Source: Ridgeia piscesae (Eukaryota > Annelida > Polychaeta > Sabellida > Siboglinidae). Taken from it: DNA of 64,000 nucleotides. Numbering within the stretch: the first letter of the stretch is position 1; every line of letters begins with the position of its first letter. The position numbers and the translations under genes are program-made. The notes beneath the pieces are model-generated. The model ran no database searches, had not been told where the DNA came from, and was given only the letters and a program-made list of their open reading frames with translations. Shown here in pieces: positions 14,309 to 26,288 of the stretch. The stretch is from contig JAODUO010000540.1 in the NCBI GenBank assembly GCA_025642075.2, positions 60,001 through 124,000 on the forward strand. The letters run 5' to 3'.

Positions 14309-17300
14309 CTGTAACATGGATTTAGTTGGAAACATTCTACTAAATTTTTATTCATACTAATTATACTTTTCATTTATTAGTAATAATTCTACACTTGTGC
14401 ACAATCTGCTTATGTTACACTGTGCGACATTCCGACTGATTTCTGCAATCTTCAAAGTATGGCTATCACTAGTCACTACATAGCAACATGGAATATAAGT
14501 GGAAAAAGTAAAGCGATGTAATTACTTTTACTAGTGTTCTGAAACACTTCACTCATAACACAAATGTTTGTTATTCCTGGGGGTCTACGAACAGAAAATG
14601 TGACCCATGTAGTAGAAATTATCATCATGTTACAAAGCTTTAGACTTCCTCAAAATTAACTGTGAATTTATTTCAACTTCTATGACTGAGAAAGTGTGAT
14701 GTTAAACTATGGCATCCACCTAAATATTATGCAAGATACCAAGAATGCAAACTATCACAACTTTTAAAAGTATGCAACATAGACAATACTGAACAAGTAT
14801 TTTTACCAGGTCCTTTTCTCAGAACTGTTAATTACCTTTAAAAAAACCTTGACTATCAAAATAGACTATGCAATAGAATAAAACTTGTGTGATTCTGAAA
14901 CAGACGCTAACACTGACGGAGTTTTCTCGTACTGTGGGAACATGCTGTAAAACTAATTCTACCCTAGAACAAACAAAAAATGTGTTATCTCATATTTACT
15001 AACATCACCTACGAAATGCTTATGGTTATACCTGTCTGTTTTAATATGTGACATCGCTAGGAGGTTGTAAAGGAAGTCTACTCACTTCTTGATGTGTGCT
15101 CTTGCGGCTGGGAGGCCCGATGGGTCTTCTTTCAACACAAACTTCTTTGTCCCATTGCAATAGTTCTCAAGATACGTTGGCCAGTGCATGCCTCGTGGGT
15201 CAAAGTAGAATTTCTAAAAGCAAACGGTAACCAACATATCATTATGACCATCAAATAATTGTTTCCATTTTGTGAATTGCAAATGTTACTCATATCTACA
15301 TGCACGTTCCTTAATTTCCAAAAGCACAACAAATTAGAGAGGGCATTTAATAAAATATCTAAACTAGATCGGCAGTACTTTTTTTTAGTATAATCATGAT
15401 AAACAAATAATGCATGTGTTTATATTAATAATTTACTTACTGTAATTGTTATTCGAACACATCAACAAATGTCTGTAGTATGTGTAAAACAGCACACATT
15501 TATTTTAAAAAAACACTCCCAAAAAAATTAAGACAATTTGTGGTGTTTGCATTCAGGATGAGTATGTAACCAGTGAGGAGTGTCCACGCCTCCAGCTCAG
15601 GCTGCACACTAATAGGATGCAACGGTGGCGCCGACTGGTGCGAGACATGTGAACGGTGGCGCCACCTGGCGTATGCATAGTGGAACATATCCATCTCGTG
15701 ATTCCTTTCTCAGAAACTATCACAATACGCAAACACTGACAACTTTGCACAATGGATGTGCATTATCTGAATGACACGAAATTGAGACAGAATTTCTAAG
15801 TTCTAAAATTAAACTCCCCCAAGTCAAGACCATGACATTGCACTACTGTTTGAGTTGACCCACCTTCTGGTCCTCGGCTGACATCTGTCCCTTCAGCAGG
15901 TCCATGTTTGTGTGTGTCCACTCCCACTCCCGGTGTGTGAAGTACTCAAGGGTACTGAGGGCCTTGTGTAGCTTCCGGTAGATGGTCACCATTCTACAAC
16001 ACAGTGACCACTGGTCAACATCCACGTCACGTTGGAAGTAGATTTACTGTAAGAACAGACCCTGTGTGCCAATAGCTGCAACAACATTAGTATTTGCAAA
16101 AATAGATCGTAAACGGTTTCTGAGATACGAGAACTAATGGTGCATGACATGCAGAGTGATGCCATCAGTCTGTTGGACCTTTGGCCCAACGAAATGAAAA
16201 GGACCAACGTTTGGTACAAGACTGGAAGAACAGTTGGCAGCAATCATCGAACACAAATCAGACACCTTCAAAAGTTATACACTGCCATATGTAATCAAAC
16301 AGTTTCGCTCTTGAAAAGTTGGAAGACATTTATCTTTCTGTAGATATAATTTATACTGCCTAATATGATCTTGTCATGAAGACTAGGGAACACATCCATT
16401 TAAAGTGTGGGCAAGTGCGTGGTTTGTGATACTGACCTTGGTTTCTGTCCAACCAGCCTGTAACCCATGTCTACTATGTAGGCAGGGATCATGTGACACA
16501 CTAAGACCCAGTAGTCGTGTAGGACCCTGAAACAACAGGTAGCCGGGTTCACATCGGGCACCGAATCTTTCCCGCTGATGGGCAACAAATAGTATCACCT
16601 TCTAGAGAATCTGTGCAAGATTTGAACTACAGGTGGACGGACATCTTCCGTTTTGCTTAAGTCAACAGTATGTCAATGAATTAAATATTTCACATGTTAT
16701 TACAATAATTATAAACCCTATGTGGAGATTCAGTCAACTTGTCTCCTTAGGCAAACGCCTGGAACAGTGTACGTGTGTGACGTGGATAAGTAATTGTTGC
16801 GGACAAGTGAAGACAGTTATGTACAGCTATGTGCCTTTCTCCCAGTCCTATAATGACTGTCGTACCTGCTCTTTGTCAGGTTGCACTTGGGTCGTCTGAA
16901 GCACGCTTCCAGGGGGTTCCTCTTGAAATAGTTCATCACAATTCCCTCTGGAAAACACACAACCAGTGAACTTATTGCATCTGCTGTTGGCGTACACATG
17001 TTACCTTGAAGCTCTATTTGGTAGTTTGTTTGAGAACTTAGTAACACTAAAAATAATTTGCACAATGGGTTAGCAAAGAAACTTAGCATGTTGTAAATAC
17101 CCAAAAAGAACAACATTTCCACATAAGAATTGGAACATCATTATAGTTTAGATAAGATCTATGCTTGATTTGTCATGAATTCAGTCTGCAATGAGACAAG
17201 TGATCAATTACGTTCAGATGAGAGCTTAACGATTTAATACTTGGTGGCTAAAAACCAGTGCACATCTACACAATACCTATATAATCATGAGAGCGTAATC

Positions 17301-19045
17301 AAGTGAATATGTTATCGGCCATCATCACATGTACCAAACTTTCAGTGATTAACCTGTTACCCTTTGTAAGCAATGTACAGTCGCGCCTCGTTATAACGCG
17401 GTAGTTGGGGTCCAAGAAATGGAACCGCGTTGTAAACGAGGCGCGTTATAGATTATATTCCACCAGGGGCGCCACCACCCCCAAAACGCCACAACAGCAA
17501 CCAAAGCCAATGTGCTGGTCGCACGGTGTATGCATGATTTATAAAACTAACTGACATTGAAACCAACGTAAATGTGTATTACGTTAAAATAACAAAGAGT
17601 AAATCTTGCGAATGGTGTACAGTTTTGAAATAAATTCAGAGCCAACGCGCCTCGTCTAGCGATGCAAACTGAGGCGGAGCGATAACACAGTACGCGGTCG
17701 CGGTCTGAAATAACCTTGAACTCAGCAGCCGAAACGCATAAATGAATTGACATGTTGCCGAAGTCGGTCAAATATTAATACTTATACTAATTGCGCTCAC
17801 TGTTGGTTTAATTTCATCTTTTAATCAATCCCAAAATATAAATTTAGATCGCACATTTACCGTGCCGATTTATAATGCAATTCACGGTGGTTCGAGGCTA
17901 CTGCGGTTCACACGCAGTTGACGAATTCGTATATTTGCGCACAAGTAAATGTTTTTTCGTATACGTAGTGAAGAAAACATAACATAACTTTAGCCTGCCA
18001 TTTCAGTACCATAATTATTTTTTGTCACCGCCCGATTCGTAAGCAATTTAATTGCCATTTACAAGCTGACGAAGGCGCTCGTTCGCGGAAGCCACAGTGA
18101 ACGGGCGCCTTTGCCGAAGTCACAGCGAACTGGCAGGAGACAAACGCGATTGATATCGGCACAAACAAACAGGACTTTGTACCAAATTTACTGTGCCTAA
18201 AGTTAATTAAATGCAATCAAAGGAATTGGTAACGTTTTAAACAAACACTTAAGAAATTACTACACAAACCAAGCGCTGGTTACACAATAGATTGGTTTGA
18301 AAAACGATTGGATTGGTGCCGCGAAGCCGACGGCAGAGCAGAAGCCAGGGGCACAACAAACAACGAACTCAGCAACGCAGTTGTACTTCTGTGTTAAATT
18401 TCTTAATATCAATAAATTGTTTCTAGATACACCTGTACAAGACAAACATGAGGACTTCATAAAAATAAGTGACAGTTAATTACAGCGTTATTGTTAGCTG
18501 TAGCGCCCATTTCCCCCCTGGCGGCAGAAATTCGGGGTCCACGACCGACCGCGTTATAGCCGATTCGCGTTATAGCGAGTCGCATTATAGCGAGGCGTGA
18601 CTGTAATACCATATATATGACCATGAAGCACTCACCCATCTCGCCCCACGTGAAGGGGTTGAGGCCCCCGGTCGTGATGTGGTAGATCTTGGCATTCTGC
18701 TTGGGTTTGTGGACGGCGGTGTACCATGCCACGGCCACCATCATGTTGACTGGCAGGTCAACAGGGATGAAGTCAGCCACCACCTGGGAGTCAGCCTTGA
18801 TGGAGCGCAACAACCCCTTGCCAGCCTACAACACACACAGGTACTCAGTTACCCTTGATGGAGCGCAACAACCCCTTGCCAGCCTACAACACACAGGTAC
18901 TCAGTTACCCCTGATGGGTGGGTTACAACCCCTTGCCAGCCTACAACACACACAGGTACTCAGTTACCCCTGATGGGTGGGTTACAACCCCTTGCCAGCC
19001 TATAACACACACAGGTACTCAGTTACCCCTGATGGGTGGGTTACA

Positions 19046-19077
<32 letters not shown>

Positions 19078-20055
19078 CACACCCTCACTTACCCTTGATG
19101 GGTGGGTTACATCCCATTGCCAGCCTACAACACATACTCAGTTACCCTTGATGGGTGGGTAACAACCCCTTGCCAGCCTAAACACAACACACCAACCCAG
19201 ACACTGACCCCATTCACTGTAGTTCCTATTATGAAAACACACAAGCATATTGCATAACCATACAAAAACCAACAACCAATTTTATTATGATTTCATCTGT
19301 GGGGCTGTGTACCATGCACTCTTGCAAGGAGATGTATCATGATTGTCACAAACTGGTCTATTTGCTGGGTAAGTGCTGCTGAAACAGTGCACTTAATCGC
19401 CTGGATGTCAAGTGCCTTGACATTGTGATTGCAACAATGTTACAACCGTGTAACAGGCAGTCCATTGATCTTACACATCAGACAGGACAGCAGTTCATAA
19501 ATGTACTAACCACACATTCTTCCAGCCCCAAAAAACAAGACACATTAAGCCTAAACACTTCACTGACCATGTATCCTCAAATTTTGTCCAACAACTAACA
19601 ACCAACAACACCAGATGTTTTATAGTACCTACAGCCCACACTGAACAATTTAAGAATTAATTTTTTGTAAAAACAATAGCCGACTGGAACCAACTTAATG
19701 AGTTGCAGGTCCAGGTTGAAACCATAACTGATTTCAGTCGTCTGATCTGCAGCTCACACTCATTAACATGCTCACACACACACCCTCGTCTTATATAATA
19801 GCCAATATTGGCTTCTTACGACGTATCCCATTCAGATTCAGAGAGTATTAACGTTATTTCAAATGCTATTTATTGCAAACATTTATAGTTTTATTATTAT
19901 TTAATTTGCCACATGTGCAGCTTTTCTGCTGAATAATTTTGCATTTCATGAATCTCTGGTATGAACAATAAATATGTGTTGCACTTAATGTAGTGGTTAA
20001 TTATTATTAAGCAACAGATGAAATCTGATTTTATCATGAATCTCTGGTACGAACA

Positions 20056-20110
<55 letters not shown>

Positions 20111-23100
20111 TTAAACAACAGATGAAATCTTATTCTACCAACCAAAATTTTTTCAGAAATGTTAGTTGTATCCATTAATATTGTTGTACATATTCCATAA
20201 AAAGTAAATGAAATAACATGAACATAAGTTAAGTAAAGGGATTTTTTAGATGGTGATCGTTGTAAAATTGTATTATATTTCCTATGGGATTGGATTACAC
20301 AGAGCAGATGTGACAACAAAGAACGCTGAAGTCCTGACAATAACGCAGTTGCTGTGTTTACATGCTTCTATTTTTAGAGCCTTTTTCTGCCTGCTCATAA
20401 ACTATCATGTAACTGAAGCACACAAGATTTACGCCCTGTCCAAAACAACAAAAAGGACTAGATAAGGACATTTCTGTGAAAGGCCATCTGTGCTATGTAA
20501 TCACCAGCCATGAGGGCGGCAGGTGGCCATACTTACAGCTATGTACAGTCCACTTGGGCCATTGAAGTTGTCAATCCAGCCCTGCACAGAGACATGAGCT
20601 TTGTCATGTGTGTACGACAGTGTCAACACAAACAGTCAACGCAAACAGTCATCACTATCAGTGGAAACACCAATTGTTATCAGTGATCATATGCAGTCAT
20701 ATGAACTCTAGTCATCATATGCTTATAGCCATAGACATATGCTGAATACAGCAATAGAGAGTTAATAACTTATTTTAAGATGAATACGTCTAAGTGTTTT
20801 TGCAGTATACCCAGTGAAATAAATGACTAAAATACATGTTTTTATGTTTCTACATCAATTTATGTTCATTTGTTAATATTTTACTTTTAACACTGATAAT
20901 AGGATGCTTCATCAGAAACTGGATAATTTGCTAACGTTTTAAAATTAACACTGGTAACAGCGAGGTTCACAGAGACTTGGGTCATAACAGAATGGTTCAT
21001 GGGAACTCGATCATTTGATAATAATAAGACAGTTGACAGAGACTGTCTTTTGTTAATAGTTTAACACTGGTAATTGGACAGTTCATCAAAACACTTGTTA
21101 ATATTTTAACACAGAGTAAAGGATGCTACATCAAGTTGATCTATTAATTGTTAAACACTGTTAATAAGGCAGTTGACAGAGACTGGATGAACAATTAATA
21201 TTTTAATGGTGACATTCCAACAAGATCACCTATCAAATATAGACTGAAAACAGTACGAGTCAGAGACGGAATGCGGTGACACAGAGATAGGACCATTTGC
21301 AGAGACTTGGCAGGTTAACGTTTTCTGTCACACAGGCAAACCACGACATAGCAGATGCACTGTTTGAGAAACTGAAAGGAGCGTGGGTTGCTCACCGGAA
21401 GTGGTTCCTGCCAGGCGGCTGTCACAATGGACGGTCGGACGATGGCGAGGGGGAGGTCGGCGCCCTCTGTCACAAGCATGCTCTCCGCCAGCTGTTTTGT
21501 GAACGTGTACGTGTTGGGTTTGTGTCCAATTAGACGTGGCGTGATCAGACTTATCATCTCGTCATCCATCCACCTGAACAGTGCAAAGGCAATGATAATA
21601 AATAAATGAATGCGAGTACTTAATATTGCTGCAATCCCTGTTCCAGTATGAATTAATTAAAATTAAAAAAAAAAAATCACTAAAGCTAGTCACATATGCT
21701 AAAAGTCAAAAATATAACTCAACAGACAATTAATCTGCCAATTTGAAAACCACACCAAAAACAATTGTTAAAAAACAAAATACCTTAAAATATGCACACA
21801 CAAAATCAATCAAATAACTTTGTCCTAACTGTGCCTACTTCTTAGGGCACATAAAACTATTATCTTTTTCACAATTTCCCACTGCCTCTCTTCGATTATT
21901 TCAAATCGTGGTTTTTCTGTTTTCAATAACACCATCCAAAAAGCGACTAACAGTGAAACCATTATTGATAAACTTGAATTTCATCCTAAATAATTTGATG
22001 ACATCACTGTGATTAATGTTTTGTCAACAGATGACACTGTTATAATGCAGAATTTTGGTAGAGACCCCTCCAAAAACACTTAATATATTCAGCACAGTAA
22101 ACACCTACTATCAATCTGATTTAAATAAATAAAAAGTGTGCAGTAGCACAATGCCATTCAGACTTCAGTCATGTTGTCACACTGCCAAGTTTACAGAAAA
22201 CTGGGTAGGCTATTTTAAAGAAAGTTTGTTTAGAAACAGTTCTGCAGAGAAGTCAGTCAAGTCACCCAGTTTAAAGTATTAAATATCACAACAATGTATT
22301 GCAAAGCTGGAATTTACTTGATTTCAAATTTTATGGATCATGTCTCTAAGATAATCAGTTAATACAAAAATTCATGATTAAACAGAACCCATGATATTAA
22401 ACTTAAGCTTTTTCAAAATGTAAAAAGCCGGGTTTCAATAGTATGGTAAAGGAGCGAAATCGATGTGACAGACCAAAATCGTGCTAATAATGTTAGTGAA
22501 ATGGTCCCGTGGACTCAGCAGCAAACACTGTTACTGTTGCATTAAGTATCATTTCAGGTGCAGCATCTACCGGATGTCCCAAATGTAACAGTATTTTGAC
22601 TGCAACCCCATTCGTTGTAGCAGACATTAGCAAAACACACATACATAACCTTCAAAATCAAGAATAAATTTTATTTATTTCATAATTACGTTTACCGCTC
22701 TGGCAATGTGAATTGATGCGCAGTGTGACAGTTATCATAAATTGGTCTATTTGTTGGGTAAGTGCAGCTGGAAACAGCCCACTTGATGGCCTGGACGTCA
22801 AGTGCCTTGACACTGTGATTGCAACAAGCCAGCCCAGTGATCTTGGACTGGAGACAGGACACAGGTTAATAAACATAAATGATCCTTCTTCTTCCATTAA
22901 TGCTGACAATTATTTTCATCGGTTTTCAGAGTTGTCCTTCTCTAGGACTAATGAGTCCACTACAGGTTACACATTTACCCCCTGTGTGGGATCTTTTATT
23001 TCCCCTGGCATAGACACCAGACAGAAGTGACAACCGACTTTCAGTGTCTCTTCCGAAAGACACAGGCAAATGTGGGGTGAATGAAATTGGTGGGATTGAA

Positions 23101-26100
23101 CCACCATCCCCTATACTGCCTGACCACTGCTTCCCACTCTCCTCTGTGTATCACTCACCCGATTGCGTCGATGATCTTCTGGGGTTCCATGGCAGGGGGG
23201 TAGACAACCTCATCGATGTACTTGCGTTCACAATTGGCATATGCTGTCGACACATGCACAAACACTTGCAGGTTCTTGAAGCGTCGACACACCTGTAGCA
23301 TGCGACGCACGCCCAGCATGTTCAACTGCACGGCCAGGCTGAAACATACACAAACTGCCATTATTATCCTGTTGATCTGAGGCACAAGAAATCAGCAGAA
23401 TTCACAACGGAATTAATAATTCCTCCATATGTTCAGCGCCCTTTTCAATTGCTTGACATACCTTTTACAGGGCAATATATCACCATGTGATGGACAGGTA
23501 TTGGCTATAAATGCTATCAGCAAGTCAGTGATAGACAAATGTCAGTCCTAAGTTGAACTGGCAGCTTTCAAAGTGGTCAAACAGGCATTTTAACTTGTAT
23601 TCCACCGATTTGTTTACCAATTTATGATGCTTGGTTTTTGTCAGGTTGATTCAGGTGAGACTACATGTTATTTAAAAAAAAAATATCAACCACTTTGGAC
23701 TTTGGAATACTGGTATATATGAGCTCCACTGGAATATACTAGGCATTACTAGCACATCAGCTTTTTCTACCTTAGCATAATAGTTGTCCCAAACAGAATT
23801 GGGGTTTATCTAATTTTGCTATGAACGAAGCCATAACATCTTGACAGATGGATAATGCTGGTTTAATCACATAAAGCCGTCAGAGTGATGGGAGTGATAG
23901 GCAGCTCACCGGAGAGGCTCATTGAACCGAATGGTGGCTGCGGAGTGGAAGACAATGTGGATTTTCTCCTCGAGTGTGGTGCGGGCCTCGTCACTCATGC
24001 CAAGGTTGTCCTCCATGATGTCACCACTCACCAGGTGCACCTTGTCCATGAAGTCAGGCTGTGCTGTCCGGAGCTTGTCGTATAACTGCGTAACATAACA
24101 GATGTTTGTTGTATGACTATAAAATCACACATTTTGCTATTTTCAAAGTACCATATTTCACATTATTGTTATTTAAGCCAACTGATATTTTATGTGCATA
24201 TAATCGGTATATTAGTCAGTGTAGAATATGAAGCTGACTGACCCTCAAATGAAAGATATATCAAATTAAAAAACACATTTTAAAATAAAAATCCTTACCC
24301 AAGCCTATATAACTGTGTAACATTTAATCAGTTATTTTCATAACTGTGTAACATAACAGGTAAACAGTTAACACGGTAACATTTAATCCACTCATTGTCT
24401 AGCTGTCTAACATTACAGGGGTTGGATCAATTGTCATATAATTTGGAGAGAAGAACTATTACGTAGATTTGCTTTATACAAATTTGCTAAATCAATTTGA
24501 ACAGCGGTGATAAAACATGAAACTGAGGTAACCTATTTGAATAGGTGGCTTAGCTCAAGCACTTCTGCAATAATAATAAAACCAATTGTGTCTGTAATGC
24601 GAACAAAGGAAAATAAATTATACAAAAGTAACATAAGAACAGGTTTTTTGGTATCTTTAAATTTTAACTTTTGAACCTTCTTGCTTGATAGAAAAGGGTA
24701 GCAAATCTATGAAGGTGGCATCTTGCCCCATCACATCAAACTGTAGGGGGCATGTTGCCCCACCATGCCCAACTGTATGTGGCATCTTGCCCCACCATAC
24801 CCAATTGTAAGTGGCATTTTTCCCCACCATACCCGACTGTAAGTGGCATCTTGCCCCACCATTCCCAACTGTAAGTGGCATCTTGCTCCACCATTCCCAA
24901 CTGTAAGTGGCATCTTGCCCCACCATTCCCAACTGTAAGTGGCATCTTGCCCCACCATTCCCAACTGTAAGTGGCATCTTGCTCCACCATACCTGACTGT
25001 AGGTGGCATCTTGCCCCACCATAGCGAACTAACTGTAAGTGGCATCTTGCCATACAATACCCTACTGTCATCCTAAGACCAGAGTGATAAGTGATGAACA
25101 TTTTCATAAACACTGTGTAACAAACAGCAAATACAATGCGAGATATATTTATATCACAATCTTCCATTCATATATCACACACGGCTGCCTAGCTGTTATT
25201 CACTGATAACTCTTTGTCATTAACAAGTGTCAGCAATGTGAACTGTAGCACATTCCTAACACTCACTCACAACACCTATGGGCGTGCAACACCGGGGCAG
25301 AGGCTGTCTATCAAAGAACAAAGATCACATTTACGATACTTCACATCATGTTATCTTCAAGCCTCTCACTTGACAAACTTGCACCACCCTTTATTTCTGA
25401 GCCTTTTAGTGACCATACCTGGATACACTGAACACATTTTATGCATTTGCTGACTGTTTGTATGGCTCAAAACATTCAGACATATTTTTTATGATGCAAC
25501 AAATGTTACTTTAGATCTGTCTCCTTTGTTTATCAGATGGCTTACCAGTTACCACTACTACCTAGGTATGTCTCTTAATACACAATGAAGGCACACCATA
25601 ATAAAACATGTGCACCAATTAATTTCAACACTGTAATTTTATGGAGAATGCACACACTGGTGTAATTGTACCACGATTGACACTTGAATGTTTTTTAAAT
25701 GTTTTTCATTGATTCATCATGATTAGTTATTATTAACATTAACAATGCATATGGTGCATTTAAACTAATGTAATTATAAATCTGTCACTTAGGTTTTAAT
25801 GACTGCTATAAAATCCTTTTAATATTAAGTTTTATTACAACTGATGATATAGATGTATTAACTGAAATGCCAAAATTATGGGATTTGTAAATTCGATCCA
25901 TGTATACAATTTAAGTACATTGTTTTTGTTTATTTTTTCTACAGACATACTGTTTCATGGTTTATTTGTCTCAAATAGCTATTGGTAACTTCTTATTACC
26001 ATATACAAACGACCATTAATGACAAAGTTATAATAACATACATTTTTCTTTCTAAACTCAAGCTTGATTCAATCGTGAGAACTTTACTAACCCTCTGTTC

Positions 26101-26280
26101 GAAGAGACTCTCAAGCCTTTCATGTGGCGTAAGTCCTTTCTTCGGACGCACCAGGCAATAGATGCCATTGATGTCAGGACAGCTCCGCAGTAACTTCTCG
26201 AGCAGTACTTTGCCGATGAAACCTGTGCCGCCCGTCACAAACAGGTTCTTGCCGGCATAGAACTCAGCGATGTTCATCAT
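14149..26280 (-). CDS. FAR1: Fatty acyl-CoA reductase (FAR1/FAR2 type), complete, 11 coding exons
   Basis: This enzyme reduces long-chain acyl-CoA to fatty alcohol with NADPH, supplying ether-lipid and wax synthesis; animal FAR1 is a tail-anchored peroxisomal protein. Joining 11 exons in phase gives 515 residues, the length of vertebrate FAR1. Seen in the translation: Rossmann nucleotide motif TGGTGFIG at residues 16-23; the NAD-binding/reductase domain over roughly the first 300 residues; the catalytic YxxxK as YTFTK at 204-208; a FAR C-terminal domain from about 340 to 450; and a hydrophobic segment near 470-484 followed by IARSQMARN, as in the tail anchor. The ATG at 26278-26280 is preceded by a second in-frame Met codon one residue later. 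A splice acceptor eight bases upstream implies a non-coding first exon further right. All introns are GT-AG. It may be a FAR1/FAR2 co-orthologue. Confidence 0.96.
15086..15213 (-). CDS. FAR1: FAR coding exon 10 (residues 421-463)
   Basis: Acceptor CTTTTAG|AAATT and donor AAGAA|GTGAGT. It encodes [20 protein letters not shown] and ends in the [10 protein letters not shown] block found before the tail anchor. Confidence 0.94.
15864..15993 (-). CDS. FAR1: FAR coding exon 9 (residues 377-420)
   Basis: Acceptor GTTGTAG|AATGG and donor CAGAAG|GTGGGT. It encodes [20 protein letters not shown]. It ends in phase 0. Confidence 0.94.
16437..16526 (-). CDS. FAR1: FAR coding exon 8 (residues 347-377)
   Basis: Acceptor GTTTCAG|GGTC and donor CCAAG|GTCAGT. 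It encodes [20 protein letters not shown], with the hydrophobic character of the FAR C-terminal domain. Confidence 0.93.
16866..16947 (-). CDS. FAR1: FAR coding exon 7 (residues 320-347)
   Basis: Acceptor TTTTCCAG|AGGG and donor AGCAG|GTACGA. It encodes [18 protein letters not shown], at the start of the FAR C-terminal domain. Confidence 0.93.
17378..18603. mobile_element. Non-autonomous pogo/Tigger-like DNA transposon, 1.2 kb, TA target duplication
   Basis: The element begins CAGTCGCGCCTCGTTATAA and ends with its inverted counterpart (TTATAGCGAGGCGTGACTG). It is flanked on both sides by TA (17376-17377 and 18604-18605). CGCGTTATA-type motifs recur just inside both ends. TA duplications and CAGT termini are known for the Tc1/mariner superfamily, and termini of this kind are common in Tigger/pogo elements. 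No transposase frame remains inside. It sits in a reductase intron, its right edge 32 bases from the donor of coding exon 6. Confidence 0.8.
18636..18825 (-). CDS. FAR1: FAR coding exon 6 (residues 257-320)
   Basis: Acceptor TTGTAG|GCTGG and donor GATGG|GTGAGT. It encodes [27 protein letters not shown] and [13 protein letters not shown]. The first 31 bases and the acceptor are copied in a tandem repeat upstream (18795-19185). Confidence 0.95.
18795..19185. repeat. 58-bp tandem repeat that copies the exon 6 acceptor and exon start
   Basis: About six to seven copies of a unit near 58 bp, sharing CCTTGCCAGCCTACAAC and GGTACTCAGTTACCC. The first copy overlaps the true exon 6 start (18795-18825). 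The second is almost identical through the 31 coding bases; later copies carry GATGGGTGGGTTAC instead. A (GCAC)n/(CA)n run at 19046-19082 interrupts the array. Confidence 0.9.
19335..19505 (-). repeat. Partial copy of a dispersed SINE-like repeat
   Basis: Matches 22715-22870 over about 150 bases, sharing TGGTCTATTTG, GGGTAAGTGC, TCAAGTGCCTTGAC and TGTGATTGCAACAA with scattered differences. The tRNA-related head is missing here. Confidence 0.75.
19949..20130. repeat. Short tandem duplication with a (TA)n expansion in the second copy
   Basis: CATGAATCTCTGGTA...GAACA and CAACAGATGAAATCT each occur twice. In the left copy they are joined by unique sequence. In the right copy they are joined by about 50 bases of TA (20057-20106). 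Confidence 0.75.
20537..20581 (-). CDS. FAR1: FAR coding exon 5, 45-nt microexon (residues 242-256)
   Basis: Acceptor GTGCAG|GGC and donor ATAGCT|GTAAGT bracket 15 codons, [15 protein letters not shown], strongly conserved in animal FARs. It is too short to be an open frame of note but is required by alignment to the family. Confidence 0.94.
20868..21225. repeat. Degenerate minisatellite, roughly 60-bp period
   Basis: Recurring degenerate blocks: GTTAATATTTTAACACTGGTAA, GGACAGTTCATC or GGCAGTTGACAGAGAC, and variants. It is diverged, with indels, inside a reductase intron. Confidence 0.5.
21396..21573 (-). CDS. FAR1: FAR coding exon 4 with the catalytic Tyr-Lys (residues 182-241)
   Basis: Acceptor TGTTCAG|GTGG and donor CTTCCG|GTGAGC. 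It encodes [14 protein letters not shown], containing the YxxxK catalytic pair, and [16 protein letters not shown]. It ends in phase 0. Confidence 0.95.
21574..22680. other. Reductase intron sequence, no feature seen
   Basis: AT-rich, CpG-poor intronic DNA between coding exons 3 and 4, left of the SINE at 22700. No coding signal. Confidence 0.5.
22700..23140 (-). repeat. tRNA-derived SINE in a reductase intron
   Basis: On the minus strand the head at about 23140-23080 reads GCAGTGGTCAGGCAG (A-box-like) followed by GGTTCAATCCC, a good RNA polymerase III B box. The body continues to the block shared with 19335-19505. Two copies in one gene and a polymerase III head support a SINE. It begins about 20 bases downstream of the exon 3 donor, in the same orientation as the gene. 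Confidence 0.7.
23159..23338 (-). CDS. FAR1: FAR coding exon 3 (residues 122-182)
   Basis: Acceptor TTTCAG|CCTGG and donor ATCGG|GTGAGT. It encodes [20 protein letters not shown], a signature block of acyl-CoA reductases. A tRNA-derived SINE begins about 20 bases beyond the donor. Confidence 0.95.
23910..24085 (-). CDS. FAR1: FAR coding exon 2 (residues 64-122)
   Basis: Acceptor TTACGCAG and donor CTCCG|GTGAGC. It encodes VHLVSGDI and [12 protein letters not shown], the conserved strand following the Rossmann core in the reductase family. It ends in phase 2. Confidence 0.95.
24715..25070. repeat. 32-bp minisatellite, about 11 copies
   Basis: The unit carries AACTGTAAGTGGCATCTTG followed by CCCCACCATTCCC, with single-base variants. 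32 is not a multiple of three and the minus strand happens to lack stops, which produces the Trp-, Gly- and Lys-rich open frames there. It lies in the large intron between coding exons 1 and 2. Confidence 0.92.
25071..26091. other. Reductase intron sequence, no feature seen
   Basis: AT-rich intronic DNA between the 32-bp minisatellite and coding exon 1. No coding or repeat signal was recognised. Confidence 0.5.
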
Positions 26281-26288
26281 GGCTGATG
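26092..26288 (-). CDS. FAR1: FAR exon 1 of the coding part (residues 1-63)
   Basis: Acceptor CTGCTGCAG, then eight untranslated bases, then ATG at 26280. It encodes the nucleotide-binding [20 protein letters not shown]. The donor is AGG|GTTAGT at 26091, phase 0. Confidence 0.95.

Noticed and set aside
24657..25167. Three overlapping minus-strand open frames rich in Trp, Gly and Lys
   Set aside because: They are the 32-bp minisatellite read in three phases.
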